Source: a bacterium
Lineage (GTDB): Bacteria > Auribacterota > UBA6266
Assembly: GCA_028717725.1 (NCBI GenBank)
Contig: JAQUNG010000005.1
Coordinates: 1-37,671, forward strand
DNA length: 37,671 bases
Reading direction: 5' to 3'
Shown here: piece by piece, positions 17,849 to 29,125 of the stretch
Position numbering within the stretch: position 1 is the first letter of the stretch
Layout of the letters: the number at the start of each line of letters is the position of its first letter
Program-made: the position numbers and the translations under genes
Notes under the pieces: model-generated
Databases searched by the model: none
Told to the model about the DNA's origin: nothing
What the model saw: only the letters and a program-made list of their open reading frames with translations

Positions 17849-19189
17849 ATGGAAGCTTTATGGCGCAAAATCTGCAGGGAAATGGAACACGAGCTTCCGG
17901 AACATGCATATGACGATTGGATAAAACCACTCAAGCCGGTTTCATTGGATAATAAAAAACTCATACTTTCTTCTCCCATCAAATTTCACGCAAATTGGGT
18001 TAAAGACCATTATCTTCCTGTGTTGAAAGAGCTTGCGAAAAAGTTTTCCGGAGATGAACTTGAAATTGAATTTACGCTCTCAGACCGCAAAGACTCTTAT
18101 TTTAAAGAAAAAGACAGTAAAAAAAAGCTTGTCCCTCTGTTTGTAAGTAAAAACAGGGATTTTGAAACAAACATTCATGAGTTTTTTACTTTTGACAATT
18201 TTGTTGTGGGTGAAAGCAACCGGCTTGCCCATGCGGTCTGTACTGCTGTAGCCCAATCTCCGGGAACGGCTTATAATCCTCTTTTTATATACGGAACCGT
18301 GGGTCTCGGAAAAACACATCTTCTTCACGCAATAGGGAATGCTGTCCTTAAAAACAAAAAGCGCGCGCGCATATATTACACGCCCAGCGAAAATTTCGGT
18401 AATGAGATGATAGAAGCCATTCAGGGCAAAACTATGGATAAATTCAGGGATAAATACAGGAAAATAGATGTTTTACTGATAGATGATGTACAGTTTCTCG
18501 GCGGAAAAGAAATGATGCAGGAAGAATTCTTCCATACTTTTAACGCGCTTTACGACGCAAGCAAGCAGATAGTTATATCAAGCGACCGGCCCCCGACAGA
18601 AATACCGAATCTGGAGAACCGACTCGTAAATCGCTTTGAGATGGGCTTTCTCGGGGATATCCAGATACCAAATCTTGAAACCAGAATAGCCATTCTCCGG
18701 GAAAAAAGGAAAATATTTTCTATTAAAATAAGCGATGAGATAATAACTTTTATAGCCGAGAGAATTAAATCGAACGTAAGAAAACTCGAGGGAGCCCTAA
18801 AAAGAGTGGTCGCTTATCTTTCCCTTGAGGGTCATTCCGATCTTACCACGGATGTGGCTGAACAGCTTCTGGGAAATCTACTGACCGACATAGAAGAAAA
18901 AGCCGTTAACATCGAGTCTATACAGAAAAAAGTGGCGGAACATTACGATATCCGCGTTGCCGACATGCAAAGCAAAAAAAAGCCGAAACAGATAGCATTT
19001 CCACGGCAGGTAGCCATGTATCTTTCAAGACTTCTCACAAAAGCGTCTTTACCCGAGATAGGGAATTCTTTCGGTGGTAGAGATCATACGACGGTTATGT
19101 ATGCCGTAAGCCAGATTCAGAAAAAAATAGATAAAGACCGATCTTTCTCAAGAAATATAGATTTAATAACAAAAAAAATAAAAGAATAA
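17849..19189 (+). CDS. dnaA: Chromosomal replication initiator protein DnaA
   Basis: A 446-residue AAA+ initiator. Domain I is at about 1-75, with a short linker to 110. The AAA+ core has Walker A GTVGLGKTH (149-157) and Walker B LLIDDVQF (209-216). The C-terminal DNA-binding domain carries the signature GGRDHTTVM (409-417). DnaA binds the boxes on both sides of its own gene and opens the origin. Upstream is a strong promoter; downstream an inverted pair of DnaA-box-like sequences forms a hairpin. Confidence 0.98.
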   Translation: MEALWRKICREMEHELPEHAYDDWIKPLKPVSLDNKKLILSSPIKFHANWVKDHYLPVLKELAKKFSGDELEIEFTLSDRKDSYFKEKDSKKKLVPLFVSKNRDFETNIHEFFTFDNFVVGESNRLAHAVCTAVAQSPGTAYNPLFIYGTVGLGKTHLLHAIGNAVLKNKKRARIYYTPSENFGNEMIEAIQGKTMDKFRDKYRKIDVLLIDDVQFLGGKEMMQEEFFHTFNALYDASKQIVISSDRPPTEIPNLENRLVNRFEMGFLGDIQIPNLETRIAILREKRKIFSIKISDEIITFIAERIKSNVRKLEGALKRVVAYLSLEGHSDLTTDVAEQLLGNLLTDIEEKAVNIESIQKKVAEHYDIRVADMQSKKKPKQIAFPRQVAMYLSRLLTKASLPEIGNSFGGRDHTTVMYAVSQIQKKIDKDRSFSRNIDLITKKIKE

Positions 19190-19213
19190 TCTGTGAAACT
19201 GTTGTTAGTGTAT

Positions 19214-19268
19214 TGTTGATAAATGTGGATAAAAACGGAAACTGTTAATAACACCGGGGTTATCAACA
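19214..19268. other. DnaA-box cluster in the dnaA-dnaN spacer
   Basis: Three box-like sequences occur in 55 bases: TGTTGATAA (19214-19222, reverse, one mismatch), TGTGGATAA (19224-19232, reverse, perfect) and TTATCAACA (19260-19268, forward, one mismatch). With the boxes upstream of dnaA they give a two-part origin of the Bacillus type. Confidence 0.75.
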
Positions 19269-19275
19269 GTTTTTC
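19239..19275 (+). terminator. Hairpin after dnaA, possible terminator
   Basis: AAACTGTTAATAAC (19239-19252) pairs with GTTATCAACAGTTT (19259-19272) with one mismatch around a six-base loop, followed by a short T run. It can work as an intrinsic terminator for dnaA. The arms themselves resemble DnaA boxes, so the same sequence may have a role in the DNA as well. Confidence 0.5.
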
Positions 19276-19337
19276 CTTATGTTGTTAGAGGTGTTTTTTT
19301 ACTCTAAAAAAGAGGATTTATCTGATATACTAACAAT

Positions 19338-19391
19338 CTACTACTACGTATTATTTAATAACTATAATAATAAATTATTAATAGTATTGTG
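19338..19391. other. CTA-repeat and AT-rich stretch, candidate DNA unwinding element
   Basis: CTACTACTAC (19338-19347) is followed by about 40 bases made almost only of A and T. Repeated CTA on this strand matches the DnaA-trio arrangement of the Bacillus subtilis origin, also between dnaA and dnaN. The distance from the nearest box (about 70 bases) is longer than in Bacillus, which weakens the case. Confidence 0.45.
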
Positions 19392-19407
19392 GAAAAAGGA
19401 GGATGTA

Positions 19408-20502
19408 ATGAAAATATCATGCTCAAAGGATGCTCTTGTAAACGGGTTGCAGAGCGTTCAGAGCATTGTAAGCGCGAAAGGCGCGTTACCTATACTACTC
19501 AATGTCCTGATTGAAACGGAAGATGATGCTATTTTACTTTCAACAACAGATCTTGAAATAGGCATAAAAAGCAGGGTTGAAGCTAAAATTAAGAAAAAAG
19601 GCGGAACAACGCTGCCGGCAAAAAGGCTGTTCGGTATAGTAAGGGATTTTCCGGGTGATGTTATAGATATAGAAGTTACAGAGAATAATATCGCCACAAT
19701 AGCGTCTAAAAAAGACAATTTCAGAATTATGGGTTTGTCAAAAGAAGATTTTCCTAAAATCCCAGTTTTTAAGGACTCAAGCGTTATAAAGGTTAAAAAA
19801 AATTCAATAAAGGAACTTATTAAAAAGACGTCTTACGCCGCTTCTCAGGATGAGACAAGATACACACTGAACGGGATTTTTATCACGGTTAAAGACGGAT
19901 ATATGACGATGGTCGCCACAGACGGGAGAAGACTTGCTCTGGCGTCGACCATGACATCCGACGACAGCGAGAATAAAGACGGTGTGATAATACCTTCCAG
20001 GGCGGTGAATGAGATAATGAGGATATTGTCGGGGGATGGCGATATCAAAATAAAACTTTCCGAAAACCAGATTATGTTCGAGTTTGACAATATTGTTTTT
20101 GTTTCAAAGCTTATAGAGGGAAGATTTCCTGATTACGAGCAGGTGATACCGAAAAAATCAAAACAGCAGGTTAAAATATCGAGAGATGAAATACTATCCG
20201 TCATAAAAAGGGCTGCTTTGATAACCAGTGACAAATCAAAATCCGTGAAGCTGACTTTTGCCAAGGGTGTGCTTCTTGTTGAATCCAACGCCGCGGATGT
20301 AGGAGAATATAAAGGCGAAATACCGCTTAATTACAAGGAAGAAGAAGTTAAAATGGCTTTCAACCCTGATTTTTTGATCGACGTTCTTAAAAACATGGAA
20401 AACGACGAGATAATATTTGAATTTAATGATTCTTTAAACCCGGGAGTCGTAAAGTCCGGAAATAATTTTATATATGTGTTAATGCCAATGAGGGTTTCTT
20501 AA
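19408..20502 (+). CDS. dnaN: DNA polymerase III subunit beta (sliding clamp)
   Basis: A 364-residue clamp starting MKISCSKDALVNGLQSVQSI. The ATG at 19408 follows AAAGGAGG at good spacing; an in-frame start 43 codons earlier would run through the AT-rich origin element and is rejected. Three clamp folds are present and the protein ends YVLMPMRVS, like the conserved M-P-M-R-x terminus of DnaN. The stop overlaps the recF ATG by one base (TAATG). Confidence 0.97.
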   Translation: MKISCSKDALVNGLQSVQSIVSAKGALPILLNVLIETEDDAILLSTTDLEIGIKSRVEAKIKKKGGTTLPAKRLFGIVRDFPGDVIDIEVTENNIATIASKKDNFRIMGLSKEDFPKIPVFKDSSVIKVKKNSIKELIKKTSYAASQDETRYTLNGIFITVKDGYMTMVATDGRRLALASTMTSDDSENKDGVIIPSRAVNEIMRILSGDGDIKIKLSENQIMFEFDNIVFVSKLIEGRFPDYEQVIPKKSKQQVKISRDEILSVIKRAALITSDKSKSVKLTFAKGVLLVESNAADVGEYKGEIPLNYKEEEVKMAFNPDFLIDVLKNMENDEIIFEFNDSLNPGVVKSGNNFIYVLMPMRVS

Positions 20503-21587
20503 TGAGGGTAAAATCCCTCGAACTAAGGGATTTTAGAAATTATAAATCGCTTAAGATTGATTTTTCGGATAACGTTAATATTTTATGGGGAAAGAACGCC
20601 CAGGGTAAGACGAACATACTGGAAGCGATATATTTTCTTGCCACAGCAAGATCTTTTCGGACACTCGACAGAAAAAGTTTGATATCATGGGATGGCGATA
20701 ACTTCCTGCTGGGGTGTAGGATAGTTAACGGCTCTGAAAAAAAAATCAGGATACTTTTTTCAAAAAAGGACAGAAAAGCCGGATTAAACGGGAAAAAAGT
20801 CGGTAAACTTTCCGACCTGATAGGTATTTTGAGGGTTGTTATTTTTACCCCGGAAGATATATTTCTTTTAAAGGGAAATCCCTTTAAAAGAAGGAGATTT
20901 TTGGATATATGTATTTCACAGATAGATAAAAAATACGTTGTTGTCCTGCAAAAGTTCAGGCAGGCGCTGATAAGGCGGAATTTCGCGATAAGAAAATACG
21001 GCGGCAGAGACAATGCTTTTTTATGGGATGAACAGCTCGCAGAAAGCGCCGCTTTTATAATGAACAGAAGAAATAGCGTTGTATCGGAGCTCGCGGAAAA
21101 AGCGGTTGCGTATCACAGGGATATAACGAGCGGGACAGAGCGTCTGCGCATTGAATACAGGCCGTCTATAAAAGTGAAGGAAATCGGCAAAGCAGAAGTG
21201 CTCGACCATTACAAAAAAAACAGGAAAAAAGACTGCGAAGAATTGTGCACGACGACTGGACCGCACAGGGATGACATCGATTTTTTTATAAACGGCAAGG
21301 ATGTGAAACTGTTCGGTTCGGAAGGGCAGCAGAGAAGCGCTGTCCTGTCCCTCAAGAACGCGGAATTCATCCTGATGAAACGGGCTACCGGAGAAACACC
21401 CCTGATTTTGGCCGACGATGTTCTGCCGGTTCTGGACAGAGATAGAAAAAGGGCTTTCCTGCCGTCCTTAAAAGGGAGCGCGCAGATATTTATTACTTGC
21501 ACGGATAAAAAAGATATAGAATCTTTCGACGGTAAAGCGAAAATCTTCAGGGTGTTTAGTGGAAATATTGCGGAAGAGAGGGTATAA
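20502..21587 (+). CDS. recF: DNA replication and repair protein RecF
   Basis: A 361-residue SMC-like ATPase. Walker A GKNAQGKTN is at 30-38, the ABC-type signature is in GSEGQQRSAVLSLK, and Walker B is LILADDVLPVLD. RecF helps load RecA at gaps near stalled forks. It overlaps dnaN by one base and the DUF721 gene by 29 bases. Confidence 0.96.
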   Translation: MRVKSLELRDFRNYKSLKIDFSDNVNILWGKNAQGKTNILEAIYFLATARSFRTLDRKSLISWDGDNFLLGCRIVNGSEKKIRILFSKKDRKAGLNGKKVGKLSDLIGILRVVIFTPEDIFLLKGNPFKRRRFLDICISQIDKKYVVVLQKFRQALIRRNFAIRKYGGRDNAFLWDEQLAESAAFIMNRRNSVVSELAEKAVAYHRDITSGTERLRIEYRPSIKVKEIGKAEVLDHYKKNRKKDCEELCTTTGPHRDDIDFFINGKDVKLFGSEGQQRSAVLSLKNAEFILMKRATGETPLILADDVLPVLDRDRKRAFLPSLKGSAQIFITCTDKKDIESFDGKAKIFRVFSGNIAEERV

Positions 21588-21894
21588 ACCCATAAAAGAC
21601 ATCGTAAAAGATGTCTTAAAAAACCTTAATCTTGACAAAAGGCTTGATGAATCCAGGATATTTGAAAACTGGAATAATATCGTGGGCAAAGAAATATCCA
21701 AGCATGCTTTACCCGATAAAATTTATAAGAATGTGCTGTATGTTAAGGTTGAGAGCTCGGCATGGATGGCGGAATTAAACACCTTTTTCAAAACAAAACT
21801 GCTGGCATCGGTAAAAAGACATACGGGTTTAAAACAGATAAAAGATATAAAATTCAGAATCGGGGATTTAGGGACGGAAGAGGGTAAAAACTAG
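21559..21894 (+). CDS. DUF721 domain-containing protein
   Basis: A 111-residue protein. It matches the DciA-like/DUF721 family found beside recF and gyrB: a helical N-terminus (GYKPIKDIVKDVLKNLNLD), a W-x-x-I-V-G-K-E-I-x-x-H-A core (NWNNIVGKEISKHALPDK) and the L-Y-V-K-V-x-S-S-A-W strand. DciA relatives load the replicative helicase, which would suit the position, but this is by homology only. The start is a GTG inside recF with AGGG just upstream. The stop directly abuts the gyrB ATG. Confidence 0.82.
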   Translation: MEILRKRGYKPIKDIVKDVLKNLNLDKRLDESRIFENWNNIVGKEISKHALPDKIYKNVLYVKVESSAWMAELNTFFKTKLLASVKRHTGLKQIKDIKFRIGDLGTEEGKN

Positions 21895-24330
<2,436 letters not shown>

Positions 24331-24409
24331 AGACTGTGAATATTCGAAAAAACATTTAAAAGGTGCATTAAAATAGAAGCTTTACCGGATAGAAGGAGAT
24401 TGTATCGGC

Positions 24410-27016
24410 ATGTATACGGAGAATGAAAAAATTATTTCAAGATCGATAAGCCTGGAATTAAAGACATCATATCTTGATTATTCGATGAGCGTTATTGTGG
24501 GAAGGGCCCTGCCGGATGTGAGGGACGGGCTGAAACCCGTGCACAGAAGAATTCTTTTTGCGATGAAAGATCTTGGTATTACGCACAGGAGCGCTTATAA
24601 AAAATCGGCGAGGATAGTCGGAGAAGTGCTTGGGAAATATCATCCGCACGGTGATACCGCCGTGTACGACACGATGGTGCGCATGGTGCAGGACTTTTCG
24701 CTCAGGTATCCTCTTATAGACGGGCAGGGAAACTTCGGGTCTGTTGACGGCGACGCCGCGGCCGCCATGAGGTATACCGAAGTGAAAATGGAACAAATCG
24801 CGGAAGAATTGCTTGAGGATATTGACAAGGAAACGGTGGATTTTACCCCGAATTTTGACGAATCCCTTCTTGAGCCGACGATACTCCCGGCAAAGATACC
24901 GAACCTTCTGGTTAACGGTTCATCTGGGATTGCGGTAGGTATGGCGACAAACATCCCTCCGCATAACATTTCCGAGGTTATAGACGGTATAATCCATCTT
25001 ATAAATAATCCCGAAGCGACGATTAAAGAACTGTGCGATTTTGTCAAAGGCCCCGATTTTCCGACAGCGGGTATTATCTGCGGGAAAAGCCCTGTAAAAA
25101 GCATGTATGAAACGGGTTACGGAAAACTCAAGCTTAAAGCGCGCGCGGGTATCGAGCCGCTTAAAGGCGGGAAAGAAAGCATTGTAATAACGGAAATCCC
25201 GTATAACGTTAACAAGTCCAACCTGATAGAAGATATCGCGAGACTTGTGAACGACAAAAGAATTACTGGAATATCGGATATCAGAGACGAATCCGACAAA
25301 GACGGGATGAGGATAGTGGTGGAACTCAAACGCGGAGAAATATCAAGGGTGGTGTTAAACCAGCTCTACAGGCATACCCAGATGGAAACTACTTTCGGCG
25401 CTATACTTCTTGCCCTGGATAAAAACCGTCCCAGAGTTATGAACCTTAAAGAGATAATGGAGTGTTACATAGAGCACAGGAAAGAAGTTGCAATAAGGCG
25501 CACTAAATTCGAGTTGAGAAAAGCCGAAGAAAGGGCGCATATACTGGAAGGTTTTAAAATAGCTTTGGACCATATAGACGAGTTTGTGAAGATAATAAAG
25601 AAATCCAAAGACAAAGACGACGCCAAAAAAACGCTTATCGCCAGGTTCAAGCTTTCCGATATACAGGCGAACGCGATACTTGAACTGAGACTGTATCAGT
25701 TAACGGGACTTGAAAGGGAAAAAATAGACGGCGAATACAAGGAATTGATAAAAAGAATAGCCTATCTTAAAAATGTCCTGTCCAGCGAAAGAATGGTACT
25801 CAATATAATCGCGCAGGAACTCGGTGAAATGAAGGGCAAATACGGCGACAACAGAAGGACAGAGATCGTGGCGGAAGAGGGAGAAGTATCCATCGAGGAT
25901 ATGATAGCAAACGAGGGGTGCATTATAACGATATCCCATGCCGGCTATATTAAGAGGTGCCGTGTTGCCACATACAGGCAGCAGAGGCGCGGAGGAAAAG
26001 GCGTTACCGCAATGGAAATGAAAGACGAAGACTTTGTGGAAAGAGTTTTTACCGCGTCCACTCATGATTATATACTTTTTTTTACCTCAATGGGCAAATG
26101 TTACTGGAAAAAAGTCTACGATATACCCGAAGGAGGAAGGCTTTCAAAGGGGAAGGCGATTGTAAACCTCCTGGAGATCAGGGGCGATGAGACGGTAGCT
26201 GCGCTGATAAGGGTGGGCAAATTCGAAGAAGGTAAAAACCTGATGATGATTACGGAACAAGGAATAGTCAAGAAAACTTCATTGGCGGCTTTCAGCAACC
26301 CGCGAAAAGGCGGTATCATAGCGATTAACATAGATGAGGGAGACAACCTGAAAAGCGTCAATATAACGGAAGCAAACGATGAAATTATTGTTGTCACGAG
26401 GAATGGTATTTCCATCAGGTTTAAGGAAAGCGATATAAGAAGTATGGGCAGGGCGACAAGAGGCGTTAAGGGTATCAGCCTGAGGAAGGGAGACATTGTT
26501 GTCAGCGCCGAAGTAGTGGGCAGAGACAAGACAATACTGATAGTTTGCGAGAAAGGGCACGGGAAGCGAAGCGATTTCGACGAATACCGGCTTCAGAAGC
26601 GCGGAGGCAAAGGTATTATCGCCATAAAGGCGGGAGAGAGAAACGGGAAAGTAGTGGGTGTTCTTGTCGTTGTTGACGGCGACGAGATAATGCTTATGAC
26701 AAAAGTCGGCAAAATGGTGAGGACGCCGGTAAAGGGTATAAGGATTACGGGAAGGAATACACAGGGAGTCAGGGTGATAAATCTGAGTCCGGGAGACCTG
26801 CTTGTTGGGGTATCTAAGATTATTACACCCAAAGACGAAGAGGAAATCGAGAAACAGGCTGAGATAGAGGAAGAAAGAAGGAAAAGCGAGAGAAGGAGCG
26901 GTGAAGACAGACGCGTTTCCGCAAAAAAATATACCAAAACAGAGAGAAGAAACGGGAAAGAAAGAAGAGTCGGCGAAGACAGACGTAAAAATTCCGCGGA
27001 GTCAAACAAAGGGTAA
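24410..27016 (+). CDS. gyrA: DNA gyrase subunit A
   Basis: An 868-residue gyrase A. The winged-helix domain has the catalytic Tyr122 in AMRYTEVKM; the quinolone pocket reads HPHGDTAVYD (Thr83, Asp87 in E. coli numbering). The C-terminal DNA-wrapping domain has the GyrA box QRRGGKG, which marks gyrase rather than Topo IV, and a second similar KRGGKG. After the last blade comes a charged tail of about 55 residues with repeated ERR-(S/N)-G-x-(D/E)-RR units, unusual for GyrA. It lies 79 bases after gyrB and is preceded by AAGGAG. Confidence 0.97.
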   Translation: MYTENEKIISRSISLELKTSYLDYSMSVIVGRALPDVRDGLKPVHRRILFAMKDLGITHRSAYKKSARIVGEVLGKYHPHGDTAVYDTMVRMVQDFSLRYPLIDGQGNFGSVDGDAAAAMRYTEVKMEQIAEELLEDIDKETVDFTPNFDESLLEPTILPAKIPNLLVNGSSGIAVGMATNIPPHNISEVIDGIIHLINNPEATIKELCDFVKGPDFPTAGIICGKSPVKSMYETGYGKLKLKARAGIEPLKGGKESIVITEIPYNVNKSNLIEDIARLVNDKRITGISDIRDESDKDGMRIVVELKRGEISRVVLNQLYRHTQMETTFGAILLALDKNRPRVMNLKEIMECYIEHRKEVAIRRTKFELRKAEERAHILEGFKIALDHIDEFVKIIKKSKDKDDAKKTLIARFKLSDIQANAILELRLYQLTGLEREKIDGEYKELIKRIAYLKNVLSSERMVLNIIAQELGEMKGKYGDNRRTEIVAEEGEVSIEDMIANEGCIITISHAGYIKRCRVATYRQQRRGGKGVTAMEMKDEDFVERVFTASTHDYILFFTSMGKCYWKKVYDIPEGGRLSKGKAIVNLLEIRGDETVAALIRVGKFEEGKNLMMITEQGIVKKTSLAAFSNPRKGGIIAINIDEGDNLKSVNITEANDEIIVVTRNGISIRFKESDIRSMGRATRGVKGISLRKGDIVVSAEVVGRDKTILIVCEKGHGKRSDFDEYRLQKRGGKGIIAIKAGERNGKVVGVLVVVDGDEIMLMTKVGKMVRTPVKGIRITGRNTQGVRVINLSPGDLLVGVSKIITPKDEEEIEKQAEIEEERRKSERRSGEDRRVSAKKYTKTERRNGKERRVGEDRRKNSAESNKG

Positions 27017-27030
27017 GACAATATTATTTA

Positions 27031-27456
27031 ATGAAATTCAGAAGGAATCAGCGTTCCGGGAAACAGATAAAACCCGTTGAACACACGGCAGACGCGGGTT
27101 TCACGATAAAAGGCGGGAATATCGAAGAACTTTTCCTGAACGCTTTGAAAGCGCTTTATTTGCTTATAAGACCGCGCCCGAAGAACAAGAAATACGTTTT
27201 GAAAAAAATTTCACTTGAAGCTCCTTCGACAGAGGAGCTTCTTGTTTTATGGCTCAACGAAATTATTTTTCTGGCTGAACAGCGCAGGATGGCGGCCGGC
27301 GATATCGGGATTTCCGTGAAGGATAAAAAGCTTGAAGCCGTTTTAAGGCTGTCGGAAGCGGTTGACGGGGGAGAAGTCAAGGCCGCGACTTATCATAATC
27401 TGGACATAAAAAAGTGTAGGCGCGGCTATTCCACGAAAATATTCTTTGATTTATAA
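27031..27456 (+). CDS. Archease
   Basis: A 141-residue archease. The conserved opening is EHTADAGFTIKGGNIEELF (about 17-35), followed by the ELLVLWLNEIIFLAE segment; the C-terminus ends YSTKIFFDL. Archease speeds up guanylylation of the RNA ligase RtcB and lets it turn over. The rtcB gene starts 9 bases downstream, so the two form a pair. The ribosome site before 27031 is weak; a start a few codons later is possible. Confidence 0.93.
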   Translation: MKFRRNQRSGKQIKPVEHTADAGFTIKGGNIEELFLNALKALYLLIRPRPKNKKYVLKKISLEAPSTEELLVLWLNEIIFLAEQRRMAAGDIGISVKDKKLEAVLRLSEAVDGGEVKAATYHNLDIKKCRRGYSTKIFFDL

Positions 27457-27465
27457 GGTGAACGT

Positions 27466-28920
27466 GTGAGTTTTCGGGAACAGGAAATAAAAAATATAGA
27501 TGATTTTATATGGGAGGTTCCCCGCGAATATGATTCAGGGATGAACGTATCCGCCAGATTTTACGCTTCGCGGGAAATGCTGGCGCAGATTATCGGAGAT
27601 GACGCTTTAAAACAGCTTGTAAACGTGGCCTGCCTTCCCGGTATTGTGAAATACGCGCTCGGTATGCCCGATATACACTGGGGTTACGGCTTTCCCATAG
27701 GCGGTGTCGCCGCGTTCGATTCTGCGTCCGGGGTGGTTTCTCCCGGAGGCGTGGGTTTTGATATCAATTGTGGGGTCAGACTTGCCGTTACCGAGCTCGA
27801 AGCCAAAGATATCAAACCCATGGCCGAAGATATTGTGACAGCTCTTTATTCTAGTGTGCCTCTGGGTGTCGGCTCAGAAGGTTCGATAAAAACGCCCAAG
27901 GATGTTTTAAGCAAAGTTTTGAGCAAAGGCTCGGCATGGGCTGTTGAAAACGGCTATGGATGCGCCGAAGATCTTGACCGAACGGAGGAAAGAGGCGCGA
28001 TGCCGAACGCCATTCCGGAGATATTAAGCGAAAGGGCTTACGAAAGAGGAAAGTTCCAGCTCGGCACCCTTGGTTCGGGGAACCATTTTGTTGAGATTCA
28101 GGAAGTGACGGATATATATGATGCCGGTATTGCCGACGCATTCGAAGTTTTTAAAGGCCAGTTTGCCGTAATGATTCATTCGGGTTCCAGAGGACTTGGG
28201 TACCAGGTCTGCGATGATTTTATAAAGAAACTTTCGCGTTCTTTGGCCAAATACGATATAAAGGTGAGGGACAGACAGCTCGTTTCTGCCCCGGTGTCAA
28301 GTCCGGAAGGCCAAGAGTATCTTGCGGCAATGGCGTCTGCGGCCAACTATGCGTGGGCTAACAGGCAAATATTAATGAGCCTTTCCGGAAAGGCGATAGC
28401 GAAAAGCCTGCGTCTCGAGGAAAAGAAACTGGGCTTAAGATTGATATATGACGTGGCTCATAATATAGCAAAAATGGAAACACACGATGTCGGCGGGAAA
28501 AAAGTTGAACTTTGTATCCACAGGAAAGGAGCGACAAGAGCTTTTCCCGCAGGCCACGATTCTTTGCCGCAGATTTATAGAAAAACGGGGCAACCGGTTA
28601 TCATTCCGGGTTCCATGGGTACAAGCTCGTATCTTTTAGTAGGAACGCCGATGTCTATGGGGGAGAGTTTCGGTTCTGTTTGCCATGGTGCCGGCAGGAT
28701 GTTATCGCGCTCCCGGGCTCTGCAAACTATAGACGGCAGACAGCTTTACGATTCGCTTAAAAAAAGAGGAATAAGCATCAGGGCCAAAGGGATGAAAGTT
28801 TTATCCAAAGAGGCGCCGGAGGCGTATAAAGATATTGATAAAGTGGTTGAAGTTGTGGTAAAAGCAAAGTTAGCGAATAAAATTGCGAGATTGCAGCCGA
28901 TCGGGGTTATAAAAGGATAA
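27466..28920 (+). CDS. rtcB: RNA-splicing ligase RtcB
   Basis: A 484-residue RtcB. Conserved segments in order: GMPDIHWGYGFPIGG (66-80), GGVGFDINCGVRL with metal ligands D99 and C102, LGTLGSGNHFVE, MIHSGSRGLGYQVC, CIHRKGATRAFPAG and GSMGTSSYLLVG. The enzyme joins RNA 2',3'-cyclic phosphate ends to 5'-OH ends using GTP and Mn2+. It uses a GTG start with AAGGTG upstream. Together with archease this is a complete RNA repair pair. There is no RtcA or RtcR gene, so the regulated E. coli-type operon is not present here. Confidence 0.97.
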   Translation: MSFREQEIKNIDDFIWEVPREYDSGMNVSARFYASREMLAQIIGDDALKQLVNVACLPGIVKYALGMPDIHWGYGFPIGGVAAFDSASGVVSPGGVGFDINCGVRLAVTELEAKDIKPMAEDIVTALYSSVPLGVGSEGSIKTPKDVLSKVLSKGSAWAVENGYGCAEDLDRTEERGAMPNAIPEILSERAYERGKFQLGTLGSGNHFVEIQEVTDIYDAGIADAFEVFKGQFAVMIHSGSRGLGYQVCDDFIKKLSRSLAKYDIKVRDRQLVSAPVSSPEGQEYLAAMASAANYAWANRQILMSLSGKAIAKSLRLEEKKLGLRLIYDVAHNIAKMETHDVGGKKVELCIHRKGATRAFPAGHDSLPQIYRKTGQPVIIPGSMGTSSYLLVGTPMSMGESFGSVCHGAGRMLSRSRALQTIDGRQLYDSLKKRGISIRAKGMKVLSKEAPEAYKDIDKVVEVVVKAKLANKIARLQPIGVIKG

Positions 28921-28982
28921 ATCAAGAAATCCGGGTTGCTGATATCGGGATAAAAAACGGATGATAAAAGAAAAAAATGAGT

Positions 28983-29054
28983 TAAACCACAGATACACAC
29001 AGATAAAAAAACAAGTTATTAATGTAAAATCTTTGTCTGAAGGACCTGTGGTTA
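28983..29054. repeat. Dispersed ACCACAGAT-type repeat
   Basis: AACCACAG at 28985-28992, then the iterated words ACAGATACACACAGAT, and the reverse complement CTGTGGTT at 29046-29053. This type of intergenic repeat is common in genomes of uncultured bacteria, where its translation appears as false reading frames. It occupies most of the 205-bp gap between rtcB and serS. Confidence 0.5.
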
Positions 29055-29125
29055 GAAAGTTTTTATATGCTTTGTCATAAGAAAGCGGGATACGAAGTGC
29101 GGAATACAAAACGAAGGACGAGATT

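Noticed and set aside
19279-19407. N-terminal extension of DnaN
   Set aside because: The extra 43 residues come from the AT-rich origin element; the ATG at 19408 has AAAGGAGG and fits the family start.
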